Shown in pieces: positions 23,760 to 32,676 of a stretch of DNA of 40,899 bases; position 1 is the stretch's first letter; every line of letters starts with the position of its first letter. The notes beneath the pieces were generated by a model, which was given only the letters and a program-made list of their open reading frames with translations, searched no databases and was not told the DNA's origin. A program made the translations under genes and the position numbers. Origin of the DNA: Bacteroidales bacterium (GTDB lineage: Bacteria > Bacteroidota > Bacteroidia > Bacteroidales > UBA7960); assembly GCA_019429055.1 (NCBI GenBank), contig JAHYJP010000014.1:1-40899 (forward strand), in the 5' to 3' direction.

Positions 23760-25036
23760 ATGAAAATTGCCGTAATAACAATCTATTTCCTGTGTTTAAC
23801 TCTCATTTTTATCTTCAGCCTTTTTCAGGTTCAGCTGGCTGTTCTCTATCTGAAAAACAGAAAAAAAAGAAAATCCGGTTCAATTTCTTCCGGAACAGGG
23901 CAGAGCGCACCATTTGTGACTATTCAATTGCCCTTATACAATGAAGTATATGTTGCCAACCGCCTGCTCGACTGCGTTTCAGCTATTGACTGGCCAACGG
24001 ACAAATTCGAGATCCAGGTACTTGATGATTCCACTGATGAAACATCGGAAATTGTCCAAACGAAGCTGGCTGAACTGAATAAAAGAGAGATAAATACCCG
24101 GTACATCCAAAGGACTGAAAGGGATGAATATAAAGCCGGAGCCTTAAGGAACGGATTATTAACGGCAAGAGGTGATTTTATAGCGATATTTGATGCTGAT
24201 TTTCTTCCTGATCCTGACTTTCTGAAAAAGACCCTCCCCCATTTTGAAGACAGCAGGATCGGAGCGGTACAGACCAGGTGGGGACATATTAACCGCGATT
24301 ATTCAATTCTTTCCCGCCTTCAGGCTTTTGCACTTGATGTCCATTTCACAATAGAACAGGCAGGGCGAAACAGCAAGGACTATTTCATCAATTTTAACGG
24401 AACAGCCGGGGTCTGGCGCAAGGATGCAATAATCGATGCAGGTAACTGGCAGGGTGATACTCTTGTCGAAGATCTTGATCTGAGCTATAGGGCCCAGATC
24501 AGGGGATGGAAAATCAAGTATCTGGAGGATGTAGTAACTCCGGCAGAACTTCCTGTTGAATTTAACGCGATTAAGAACCAGCAGTTCAGATGGATCAAAG
24601 GAGGAGCCCAGAATTTCATTAAAAACTCTTCCTCGGTGCTTAATGCCAGGCTGCCCTTCCTGACGAAAGTCAATGCTCTCTTCCACATGCTTAACAGCTC
24701 AGTCTTTATTTTAACATTTCTGATCGCGGCGCTGAGTTATCCCGTCTTCCTTGTTCAGGTCAATTATCCGGAATTCAACATTGTCTTTTCAATCGGATCG
24801 GTATTCATGCTCACAACTCTGTTTATAATGAGCTATTACGCGGTTGCATTCTTTGCCTCAGGAAGAAAAGCACTTTTCACAGAACACCTAAATTCAATAT
24901 TCTGTCAAAAGAGGACCACCTGAAACGGAATAAATATTTGGCATCAAAGATAAAATTCATCTCTGTTCTGGAAGCAATTTTTGCTCTGTTCTTTCTTCAG
25001 CCGCTCTTGCCCTGTCAGTTTCTGTTAAATTCATAA
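23760..25036 (+). pseudogene. Membrane family 2 glycosyltransferase gene, deleted and frameshifted near 24880
   Basis: The first 372 codons are a normal cellulose-synthase-like GT2: IYFLCLTLIFIFSLF membrane segment, TIQLPLYNEVYVANRLLD, QVLDDSTDETSE, FIAIFDADFLPDPDF, LVEDLDLSYRAQIRGW and QQFRWIKGGAQNF. After FASGRKALF about 45 residues are missing and the frame shifts; the expected continuation RTPKFNILSKEDHLKRNKYL then ASKIKFISVLEAIFALFF is seen at 24881-24990 in the next frame. The first frame stops at 24921-24923. It follows the previous transferase after 8 bases and would transfer sugar at the membrane if intact. Confidence 0.85.
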
Positions 25037-25719
25037 CATTACTGATAATACCTTCCATAATCTCAAAATATAATACTAATGAAAAGATAAAATTCCTGTT
25101 GCTGTTCTTTTCTGCATTTTTCCTATTGTTGATTCCGCTGCTTATATCATCGGGGTTGGGAGGATTTGCCGGATCTGTCGGATTATATTTTCATACTTTT
25201 GAGTTCAATTCCGGTATCCTGAGCCTTTTTCGCCAGACAGCAATGATGATCAGCGGCTGGGATCTTGTGTTCCTGTTTGGCCCTCTTCTCGCCCTTTTAA
25301 CACTGGTGCTCCTGATTGCTTTATACATTACAAGGAACAATGAAGATCCATTCATTGCAATTGAAACGATGCTCTTTTCCCTGACAGTTTATTATCTTCT
25401 TACTTCAACCGTTCACCCGTGGTATATTTCAACAATACTAATAATCTCCTTGTTTACCAGGTTCAGATACCCCGTTTTATGGTCCTTTCTTGTTTTTCTG
25501 AGCTATTTCACCTACAGGTCAGAGGCATTTGCTGAGAGCAATGTAATTCTTATTACGGAATACTTCTTATTGTACACATTCATCAGTTTTGAACTTTTTT
25601 GGAAAGGAAGGAGAGAAAATGTGTCAGGGTTAAGGACAATGCACGACAAAAATATTAAACATGGAAATGTCTCATCAGAAACAAGAATCGACAGGCAGCA
25701 CAGAGAATATGACAAATAG
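24994..25719 (+). pseudogene. C-terminal half of a polytopic mannosyltransferase-like membrane protein
   Basis: From 24994 the frame reads SSAALALSVSVKFITLLIIP, then LLLFFSAFFLLLIPLLISSG, MMISGWDLVFLFGPLLALLT, HPWYISTILIISLFTRF and TEYFLLYTFISFELF. These hydrophobic segments and the HPWY motif resemble the rear of GT87-like (DUF2029-type) mannosyltransferases. The front half is missing; the sequence is joined to the end of the GT2 gene. The first ATG in frame at 25099 may still give a 206-residue product. It is the last gene of the cluster before the hairpin repeat. Confidence 0.7.
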
Positions 25720-25739
25720 ACAAAAGACAGGTTGTCAAA

Positions 25740-25853
25740 ATCAAATGGCATGAACCCCAGAGCAAGCTCTGGACTCAAAGAACGGTGCAAGCACCGAGGA
25801 ATTATACCTATTTTTCGCGTCCGCCGAAGCTTTACGCGAAGGCGGATTAAATG
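25740..25853. repeat. Hairpin-rich interspersed repeat, copy B
   Basis: This 114-base copy matches 14026-14178 except for one base and the lack of the 39-base third-hairpin segment. It carries the hairpins CCAGAGC-AA-GCTCTGG, CGGTGC-AA-GCACCG and CCGCC...GGCGG. It lies between the transferase remnant and zwf, 45 bases upstream of the zwf start. Confidence 0.85.
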
Positions 25854-25898
25854 GTAAATAACTTGTGACTAAAGTATTAATTATATAACAAGCGAATA

Positions 25899-27419
25899 AT
25901 GAAAACAGATGATAGTTTGATTTTCGTAATTTTCGGTGCTTCCGGCGACCTTGCCAGGCGAAAGCTTATTCCCGCACTCTACTCACTTTACACACAGGGA
26001 ACCGTGCCGTCTGATTTTGTGGTTATAGGCGCTTCCCGAACTCAATATTCAGATATCGTTTTCCGGGAAAAAATGAAAGAATCTCTTATTCAATTCAATG
26101 AAAAAGGCAATCAATCGCGGATAGACGAATTTGTCGGGAAGCTGTTCTATACACCTGTTAATTATGACGATACCGATTCTTACAGGGCACTGAAAGAAAG
26201 GACAGACACTATACGGAAAGAGCATTCGTTACCTGACAACATCATATTTTATCTCTCAACACCTCCTGATTTATACAGTGTAATACCAACCAGGCTTGCT
26301 GAAGTGGGATTAAATGTTCAGGACGAAGGGTGGAAGAGGGTTATAATTGAAAAGCCTTTCGGATATGATCTTGAATCCGCTATTGCTCTTAAGAATCTTC
26401 TCATTAAGTACTGGAATGAAGATCAGATCTACCGCATAGATCATTATCTGGGAAAAGAAACCGTGCAAAATCTTCTTGTAACCCGGTTTTCGAACGGTAT
26501 CTTTGAACCGCTCTGGAACAGCAGGTATATTCATCATGTTGAGGTAACCTCTGCAGAAGATCTTGGTGTTGAAAGGCGCGGTGGATATTATGACAACTCA
26601 GGCGCTTTGCGCGATATGATCCAAAACCACCTTCTCCAGGTTGTCGCAATTACCGCGATGGAGCCTCCTGCATCAACAAAACCTGAAGCTATACGAAATG
26701 AGACTCTGAAAGTGTTGCAGTCATTGAGGCCTATAAATGAGAGTGAGGTAAAGCATGTTGCAGTCAGAGGCCAATATACGGCTTCCTCTGTTAAAGGTGC
26801 GAAATACCCCGGTTACAGGGAAGAAGATGGAGTAAGGTCTGACTCCACGACAGAAACATACGCTGCCCTGAAGTTTTATATTGATAACTGGCGATGGGGA
26901 GGAGTGCCTTTCTATATTCGAACGGGAAAAAGGTTGCCTGCCAGGGTTATGGAGATAGTGATAAACTTCAAACCAACCCCCCATTTCCTGTTTTCTGTTC
27001 AGGATGAATGCCGATCATGCAATCAGCTTGTAATCAGGATACAACCTGACGAAGGTATTATGCTCAGCCTGGTAATGAAGATGCCGGGCACAGGTTTCGA
27101 AGTAAGGAATGTTAATATGGATTTTCACTACTCAGATCTGACGAAAACAAGTTTACCATCAGCTTATGAAAGACTTATCCACGATGCAATGACAGGCGAC
27201 TCAACTCTTTTCGCTGGAACGGAAGAACTTTTAGAGTCGTGGAGATTCCTGATGCCCGTAATCAATGCATGGAGCAAAAACGCCTCTATCCCACTTTATG
27301 GTTATCCTGCAGGTACATGGGGCCCTGAGAACGCCGATGATCTTATTGAGGATAAAGAAATGACATGGCATTATCCGTGTAAAAATCTTACAGATGATGG
27401 TATTTATTGTGAATTATAA
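25899..27419 (+). CDS. zwf: Glucose-6-phosphate 1-dehydrogenase
   Basis: The 506-residue protein is complete. It starts with the NADP site IFVIFGASGDLARRKLIPAL-like stretch (residues 7-24), has the substrate and catalytic motif IYRIDHYLGKETVQNLL with the active-site His, GGYYDNSGALRDMIQNHLLQ and the C-terminal MTGDSTLFAGTEELLESW. It oxidises glucose 6-phosphate to 6-phosphogluconolactone in the cytoplasm. In related genomes gnd and pgl accompany it; here only a 165-base remnant of those two genes follows, so the window does not supply the next steps of the pathway. Confidence 0.96.
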   Translation: MKTDDSLIFVIFGASGDLARRKLIPALYSLYTQGTVPSDFVVIGASRTQYSDIVFREKMKESLIQFNEKGNQSRIDEFVGKLFYTPVNYDDTDSYRALKERTDTIRKEHSLPDNIIFYLSTPPDLYSVIPTRLAEVGLNVQDEGWKRVIIEKPFGYDLESAIALKNLLIKYWNEDQIYRIDHYLGKETVQNLLVTRFSNGIFEPLWNSRYIHHVEVTSAEDLGVERRGGYYDNSGALRDMIQNHLLQVVAITAMEPPASTKPEAIRNETLKVLQSLRPINESEVKHVAVRGQYTASSVKGAKYPGYREEDGVRSDSTTETYAALKFYIDNWRWGGVPFYIRTGKRLPARVMEIVINFKPTPHFLFSVQDECRSCNQLVIRIQPDEGIMLSLVMKMPGTGFEVRNVNMDFHYSDLTKTSLPSAYERLIHDAMTGDSTLFAGTEELLESWRFLMPVINAWSKNASIPLYGYPAGTWGPENADDLIEDKEMTWHYPCKNLTDDGIYCEL

Positions 27420-27421
27420 AC

Positions 27422-27586
27422 ATGGAACAACAAATAGGATATTCCCGTTTTGGTCTTGTATTGGCATGCATGAACATCGAAAGTAAAAAGAGAAGCGAAA
27501 ATCTGCCAGTTTCCCACGTTCATCCAAAAAACGGGGAACTGCTTTGGCTGCCGGACGATAAAGCTGCAAAAATAATCAATAAATAA
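27422..27586 (+). pseudogene. Fused remnants of gnd (5' end) and pgl (3' end)
   Basis: The 54-codon frame begins 2 bases after zwf with MEQQIGYSRFGLVLACMNIE, which reads as a shortened start of 6-phosphogluconate dehydrogenase (FGLVGLAVMGxNxALNIESKG in relatives). It ends NLPVSHVHPKNGELLWLPDD then KAAKIINK, the C-terminus of 6-phosphogluconolactonase (xxVxPxNGELxWxxDxxAA). About 2 kb of expected coding sequence is missing between them. The assignments rest on short stretches; the pgl end is firmer than the gnd start. Confidence 0.6.
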
Positions 27587-27717
27587 ATTAATTAATGCCT
27601 CAAAGACTAAACCGTTGGCTTCGGAAAATTGGTACATCCGATGAATATTTTTTTAAATGTGTCAGTTTTGTCCCTGGTATACGACAGATCAGATAAATCA
27701 CACTAAAAAATAAAGTT

Positions 27718-28002
27718 ATGAAAGCAATATGGAATAATAAAATCATCGCTGAAAGTGATGATGTAATTAATGTTGAAGGGAATATTTACTTCCCTGCTGA
27801 GTCAGTAAATAAAGAATTTCTAAAGGATAGCGACACTAATACTGTCTGCCACTGGAAGGGCACAGCCTCCTATTTCACACTCGACGTGGATGGAAAAACC
27901 AATGTGGATGCTGCATGGTATTATCCCGAACCCAGACCTCTTGCCGATGGCATAAAGGGCAGAATCGCTTTCTGGAAAGGTGTTCAGGTAATTAAAGGCT
28001 AA
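27718..28002 (+). CDS. DUF427 domain protein
   Basis: The 94-residue protein MKAIWNNKIIAESDDVINVE continues with GNIYFPAESVNKEFL, TVCHWKGTASYFTLDVDG and DAAWYYPEPRPLADGIKGRI, the standard DUF427 layout with the CxWKGxAxYF and AWxYPxP motifs. The family is common in bacteria and its function is unknown. Here it is 17 bases upstream of the EanB-like gene and in the same direction, so it is probably the first gene of the ergothioneine-type cassette. No signal or membrane segment is seen. Confidence 0.9.
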   Translation: MKAIWNNKIIAESDDVINVEGNIYFPAESVNKEFLKDSDTNTVCHWKGTASYFTLDVDGKTNVDAAWYYPEPRPLADGIKGRIAFWKGVQVIKG

Positions 28003-28019
28003 ATGTTTAACTGTTTATT

Positions 28020-29312
28020 ATGACTGAACCAATCACAGAAATTAGTACCAGGGAGGTAGTTTCTTTAATGAGAAATCCTTCTGCGCACATTATAGATGTT
28101 CGCCCGGGTGACGCTTATAATGGATGGAGACTGGGTGGAGAACCCCGGGGTGGCCATATTCCGGGAGCCGGAAGCATACCACTGAAATGGTTTAAATACA
28201 TTGACTGGATAGAAATTGTGAGGAAAAAAGAAATCTTTCCGGAAAACAAGATTATCATATACGGATATAACCGGGAAGATGCTGAAATAGCCTCTGACAG
28301 ATTTATGAATTCGGGATATTCAGATATTAACATTTATACAGGTTTCCTTACAGAGTGGACCAAAGATAATACCCTCCCCCTTGAGCACCTCCCCAGGTTC
28401 CGTTATCTGGTTCACCCCGACTGGGTAAATGATCTTTTAAGTGGCAGAAAACCGGAGGAATATGACAATAACAGGCATATAATTCTTCATGCACATTATC
28501 GCAACAGAGATGCATATCTTTCAGGGCATATACCCGGAGCTATTGACATCGATACGCTTGCTCTTGAGGCTCCGGAAACATGGAACCGGAGGTCTCCGTC
28601 TGAACTAAAGGCAGCTCTGGAGAATCATGGAATTACTTCTGATACAACTGTAGTATTGTACGGTAAGTATATGCATCCTGACAATAATGATCCTTTCCCC
28701 GGAAGCGCCGCAGGAGATATAGGAGCTATAAGATGTGCATTTATTATGATGTATGCCGGAGTTAAGGATATAAGGATACTGAATGGAGGATTCCAGTCCT
28801 GGCTGGATGCCGGATTTGATATTTCATATTCGGATGAGAAGAAACAGCCGGTTGAAGATTTCGGATCAGAAATTCCTCAAAAACCTGAACTCGCAGTTGA
28901 TACGCCTGAAGCAAAGGAGATAATAAGATCAGCAGATGCTGAACTGGTATGTGTTCGCAGCCGGCCGGAGTATACCGGTGAGGTGAGCGGTTACAACTAC
29001 ATCGTACCAAAAGGTCGTATTCCGGGTGCTGTTTTTGCCGACTGTGGCAGTGATGCATACCACATGGAGAACTACCGTAATCTCGATCTCACTACAAGGG
29101 AGTACAATGAGATAGCAGAAATATGGATAAAAAATGGCATAACTCCCCATAAACACCTTGCATTTTATTGCGGTACCGGATGGCGTGGCAGTGAAGCATG
29201 GTTTAATGCATGGCTCATGGGCTGGCCGCGTGTATCTGTTTATGACGGAGGATGGTTTGAATGGAGTAAAGATCCTTTAAATCCTACAGAAACCGGAGTA
29301 CCTGTAAAATAA
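28020..29312 (+). CDS. eanB: Multi-domain rhodanese sulfurtransferase, EanB-like (hercynine sulfurtransferase)
   Basis: Three rhodanese units can be seen: residues about 5-130 (AHIIDVRPGDAYNGWRLGGE, IIYGYNREDA without Cys), about 135-275 (GHIPGAIDIDTLALEAPETW, VVLYGKYMHPD without Cys) and about 290-425 with the only loop cysteine, AFYCGTGWRGSEA-like (Cys384). EanB of Chlorobium uses one such C-terminal Cys persulfide to put sulfur directly on hercynine, an oxygen-independent route to ergothioneine. The identification is supported by the next gene, an EgtD-type histidine methyltransferase, 17 bases downstream. Other multi-rhodanese proteins look similar, so the context carries much of the weight. 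Confidence 0.8.
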   Translation: MTEPITEISTREVVSLMRNPSAHIIDVRPGDAYNGWRLGGEPRGGHIPGAGSIPLKWFKYIDWIEIVRKKEIFPENKIIIYGYNREDAEIASDRFMNSGYSDINIYTGFLTEWTKDNTLPLEHLPRFRYLVHPDWVNDLLSGRKPEEYDNNRHIILHAHYRNRDAYLSGHIPGAIDIDTLALEAPETWNRRSPSELKAALENHGITSDTTVVLYGKYMHPDNNDPFPGSAAGDIGAIRCAFIMMYAGVKDIRILNGGFQSWLDAGFDISYSDEKKQPVEDFGSEIPQKPELAVDTPEAKEIIRSADAELVCVRSRPEYTGEVSGYNYIVPKGRIPGAVFADCGSDAYHMENYRNLDLTTREYNEIAEIWIKNGITPHKHLAFYCGTGWRGSEAWFNAWLMGWPRVSVYDGGWFEWSKDPLNPTETGVPVK

Positions 29313-29329
29313 ACTATCAAATTAAAGCG

Positions 29330-30316
29330 ATGACAAGAAGAAACGGATATATGATTTCTGACCTTACGGGAGTTGAAAGTCTTGAGGCCGATACAATTAA
29401 AGGCCTTTCATCAAACCCTAAATACCTCTTCTCAAAATACTTCTACGATGATATCGGGAGTACTATATTCCAGGAGATATCCAAAATGCCGGAATATTAC
29501 CTTACCAGAAAGGAGCTGGAGATATTCAGTCAGCAAAATGAGGTAATAACGGACTGCCTGTTATCAGGAAACCAACATTTCGATCTTATTGAACTTGGTT
29601 CAGGGGATGGTTCAAAGACGAAAATTCTATTGAAATCCATTCTTGACAGAAACATTTCTTTTAAATTCATTCCGGTTGATATAAGTGCAAAGGCAAACCA
29701 GGAACTGGATATCTTACTTGGTAATGAACTGCCGTCCCTGAATCTTGAACCTTTAACAGGTGATTTTTTCAATTTGTCGGAATATGGAACAGAGTACCGC
29801 AATTCAAATAAGGTGATAATGTTCCTCGGCAGCAATATCGGTAACTTCACTTTAGATGAAACTGATCTGTTTCTGACCAAACTGTCGGAGTTTTGCAGAA
29901 AAGGGGACAAAGTGCTGATCGGGTTTGATCTTAAAAAATCACCTGAAATTATTATGAATGCTTATGATGATCCTCACGGAATTACCAAAAGGTTCAATCT
30001 TAATTATCTTGCCAGGCTGAACAGGGAGATCGGGACAGATTTTAACCTTTCAATGTTCGAACATCACACAGCATATAATCCGCTAAGCGGATATGTCAGG
30101 AGCTATCTTGTATCAAACAGGGACCAGATCATTGAGATCGGAACATCGGGGGAAAAAATTTCTTTCTCCAGGTGGGAACCGGTTCTTATGGAGCTCTCCC
30201 GGAAATTTGACCTGGCCACAATAGAAAGACTTGCATTTAACCATGGATTCAAAGTAATAAAACATTTCACCGACAATGAAGGCTGGTTTGCCGATTCCTT
30301 ATGGATCAGAAAATAA
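29330..30316 (+). CDS. eanA: L-histidine N-alpha-trimethyltransferase, EgtD/EanA-like
   Basis: The protein shows the EgtD outline: GLSSNPKYLFSKYFYDDIGS, IFQEISKMPEYYLTRKELEI, the SAM site DLIELGSGDGSKT, FIPVDISAKAN, VIMFLGSNIGNF and HTAYNPLSGYVRSYLVS. At 328 residues it is full length. It makes hercynine from histidine with three SAM. No EgtB, EgtC, EgtE or Egt1 gene is present, so sulfur would be added by the upstream rhodanese in the EanA/EanB manner. It is 25 bases ahead of the transporter gene in the same direction. Confidence 0.9.
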   Translation: MTRRNGYMISDLTGVESLEADTIKGLSSNPKYLFSKYFYDDIGSTIFQEISKMPEYYLTRKELEIFSQQNEVITDCLLSGNQHFDLIELGSGDGSKTKILLKSILDRNISFKFIPVDISAKANQELDILLGNELPSLNLEPLTGDFFNLSEYGTEYRNSNKVIMFLGSNIGNFTLDETDLFLTKLSEFCRKGDKVLIGFDLKKSPEIIMNAYDDPHGITKRFNLNYLARLNREIGTDFNLSMFEHHTAYNPLSGYVRSYLVSNRDQIIEIGTSGEKISFSRWEPVLMELSRKFDLATIERLAFNHGFKVIKHFTDNEGWFADSLWIRK

Positions 30317-30341
30317 TTAGATTAATTTACTGCCGTGTAAA

Positions 30342-31919
30342 ATGAACGGGACAAATCCGGATTCTGCAATTGACTTTTTCATCACTGTTTATCAGAGAAG
30401 AGAGTATCTGTATGAGCTTCTTATTCAGCATTTTGTTCTCTCCCTGACTGCCATTTTCATTACTATGGTAATAGGAATTGCAACTGGTATTCTGATCCTC
30501 AGGTATAAGGGGATTAGACAGATCATTCTTGGTGCGGTAAATTTTCTTTACACCATACCTTCAATTGCCATGTTCGGGCTTTTCATTCCTTTAGTGGGCA
30601 TTGGTTTCGTAAATGCACTGGTCGTCCTGGTTATCTATGGCCTCCTTCCCATGATAAGAAACACATATACAGGACTGAGTGAGGTTGATACAATGTATAT
30701 TGATGCCGCGAAAGGAATGGGAGCAACACCTTCACAGATATTTTTCAGGATAAGATGGCCGCTGGCATTCCCGACAATCCTGAGCGGTTTCCGTACAATG
30801 GTTGTTATGACCATAGCCCTTGCGGGACTTGCGTCATTCATTGGAGCCGGGGGGCTGGGCCAGGCAATTTACAGGGGTATCAACACCAATAATTCATCAC
30901 TTATCCTGGCCGGCTCAATTTCAGTAGCATTACTGGCACTGGTTACAGACATGATAATAGGGTTTTTCGAAAAAAGAGTCAGAAGCAGGAAGTTACACTC
31001 ACGAAGGAACAAGTTATTTACATCTTTTGCTGCTCTGTTTTTCATTCTCATTCCTTTATTACTTTTCATTTATAACAGTCGGGCAACCAGGGCAGAAAGG
31101 TCTTCGGAAATTGTAGTTGCATCAAAACCCACAGCAGAACAATATATACTCGGGGAAATTATTGCCAGGCTAATCGAGGAAAGGACCTCTATTCCTGTAA
31201 AACGTACATTTGGCATCGGAGGCGGAACCTCCAATATCCACCCTGCAATGCTATCTGGTGAGATTGATATTTATCCTGAATATACGGGGACTGCATGGTT
31301 ATTCGTACTAAAAAACAAAAAGATAACCAATCCCGATACTCTGTTTGATAAACTGTCAGATATTTATAATAACGAATATCAGCTTAGCTGGGTAACAAGA
31401 TTTGGATTCAACAATACTTTTACACTTGCTTTGCCTGAAGCAACAGCATTGGCGGAGGGTTTAACATCCATTTCTGATATTGCCCGGGTGAGTAACCGGT
31501 TTACCTTTGGGGCTGAATTTGATTTTTTTGAAAGGGAGGATGGATATCCCGGATTATCCGAATCATATTCACTGGAATTCAGACGAGTAGTGGAAATTGA
31601 TATAAATCTGAAGTTCAATGCCCTTGAAAACAAGACTGTGGATGTCATAAATGCATTTTCAACAGATTCGCGGATAAGGCAGATGAACCTCAGGACTCTC
31701 AGGGATGACAAGAATTATTTTCCTGCCTACCAGGCCGGTATTGTTGCGCGGAATGAAACACTCAATAAATACCCGGAGCTGAAATCACTACTTGCAAAAC
31801 TGGGAAATACGATTGATGATAATACAATGCTGATGCTCAACTACGAGGTGGAGATAAATAAGAAATCACCGGAGAGAGTTGCTGCAGATTTCCTGAAATC
31901 AAAGGGCCTCATAAAGTGA
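30342..31919 (+). CDS. egtU: ABC transporter permease fused to substrate-binding domain, EgtU-like
   Basis: Residues about 15-215 form an OpuB/ProW-type permease with several membrane helices and the ATPase-coupling loop AAKGMGATPSQIFFRI. A further helix (SFAALFFILIPLLLFIY) links to a periplasmic binding domain, about 258-525, starting IVVASKPTAEQYILGEIIAR and containing GIGGGTSNIHPAMLSGEIDI and YPEYTGTAW. Fused permease-binding proteins of this build are known for choline/betaine and for ergothioneine (EgtU of Helicobacter and Streptococcus). Location directly after the ergothioneine synthesis genes makes ergothioneine or hercynine the best guess for the substrate, but betaines cannot be excluded. 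Confidence 0.82.
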   Translation: MNGTNPDSAIDFFITVYQRREYLYELLIQHFVLSLTAIFITMVIGIATGILILRYKGIRQIILGAVNFLYTIPSIAMFGLFIPLVGIGFVNALVVLVIYGLLPMIRNTYTGLSEVDTMYIDAAKGMGATPSQIFFRIRWPLAFPTILSGFRTMVVMTIALAGLASFIGAGGLGQAIYRGINTNNSSLILAGSISVALLALVTDMIIGFFEKRVRSRKLHSRRNKLFTSFAALFFILIPLLLFIYNSRATRAERSSEIVVASKPTAEQYILGEIIARLIEERTSIPVKRTFGIGGGTSNIHPAMLSGEIDIYPEYTGTAWLFVLKNKKITNPDTLFDKLSDIYNNEYQLSWVTRFGFNNTFTLALPEATALAEGLTSISDIARVSNRFTFGAEFDFFEREDGYPGLSESYSLEFRRVVEIDINLKFNALENKTVDVINAFSTDSRIRQMNLRTLRDDKNYFPAYQAGIVARNETLNKYPELKSLLAKLGNTIDDNTMLMLNYEVEINKKSPERVAADFLKSKGLIK

Positions 31920-31932
31920 CATTTTACAAACT

Positions 31933-32664
31933 ATGGTGGAAACTGTAATCAAAATAGCAGGAGTTTCAAAGACCTATGGGGAGAATAAACTTGCTGTAGA
32001 TAATGTATCATTGTCAATTGCAAAGGGAGAATTCCTGACAATTATTGGTCCAAGTGGCTGTGGTAAGACTACTTTGCTTCGACTGATAAACGGATTGGCT
32101 GATTTTGACTCGGGAAATATTCTCGTGATGAACAGACATATGCATGAGTGGGATAAAGTTCAACTGAGACGCAGCATTGGATATGTTATCCAGAATGCCG
32201 GTCTGTTTCCTCATTTGTCGGTAAAACAGAATATGCAGTTCGTAATGAGTATTTCAGGCATTGATGAAGATATTCAGGAAAAGAGAGCACATGAGCTCGC
32301 TGACCTGGTTGAAATTGCTGTTTCCCAGCTGGACGAGTTTCCGGGAAGCCTGAGCGGAGGACAGCAGCAACGCGTTGGCGTAGCACGCGCACTCGCGATG
32401 AAGCCTCAGATAATGCTTCTGGATGAACCTCTCGGAGCGCTAGACAATGTCACTCGCAGAAAAATCCAGATCGGGTTACAAAAAATTCACAATAAAACCG
32501 GAGCTACTTTTGTGATGGTTACCCACGATCTGAAAGAGGCTTTCACTCTTGGAACCAGGGTTGCCATTATGAATAAAGGCAGGATTGAGCAGTTTGACAC
32601 TCCTGATAACATCAGAGAAAAACCGGCAACTGACTGGGTTAACCAATTCATTTTGGATTATTAA
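31933..32664 (+). CDS. egtV: ABC transporter ATP-binding protein, EgtV-like
   Basis: The 243-residue ATPase has Walker A GPSGCGKTT, Q-loop region YVIQNAGLFPHLSV, signature LSGGQQQRVGVARALAM, Walker B IMLLDEPLGALD and the switch His in MVTHDLKEA. It lacks the C-terminal CBS domains of ProV/OpuCA betaine importers. It lies 13 bases after the EgtU-like gene and should drive that importer from the cytoplasmic side. The substrate follows from the partner and is inferred. Confidence 0.88.
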   Translation: MVETVIKIAGVSKTYGENKLAVDNVSLSIAKGEFLTIIGPSGCGKTTLLRLINGLADFDSGNILVMNRHMHEWDKVQLRRSIGYVIQNAGLFPHLSVKQNMQFVMSISGIDEDIQEKRAHELADLVEIAVSQLDEFPGSLSGGQQQRVGVARALAMKPQIMLLDEPLGALDNVTRRKIQIGLQKIHNKTGATFVMVTHDLKEAFTLGTRVAIMNKGRIEQFDTPDNIREKPATDWVNQFILDY

Positions 32665-32676
32665 AAACATAACATA

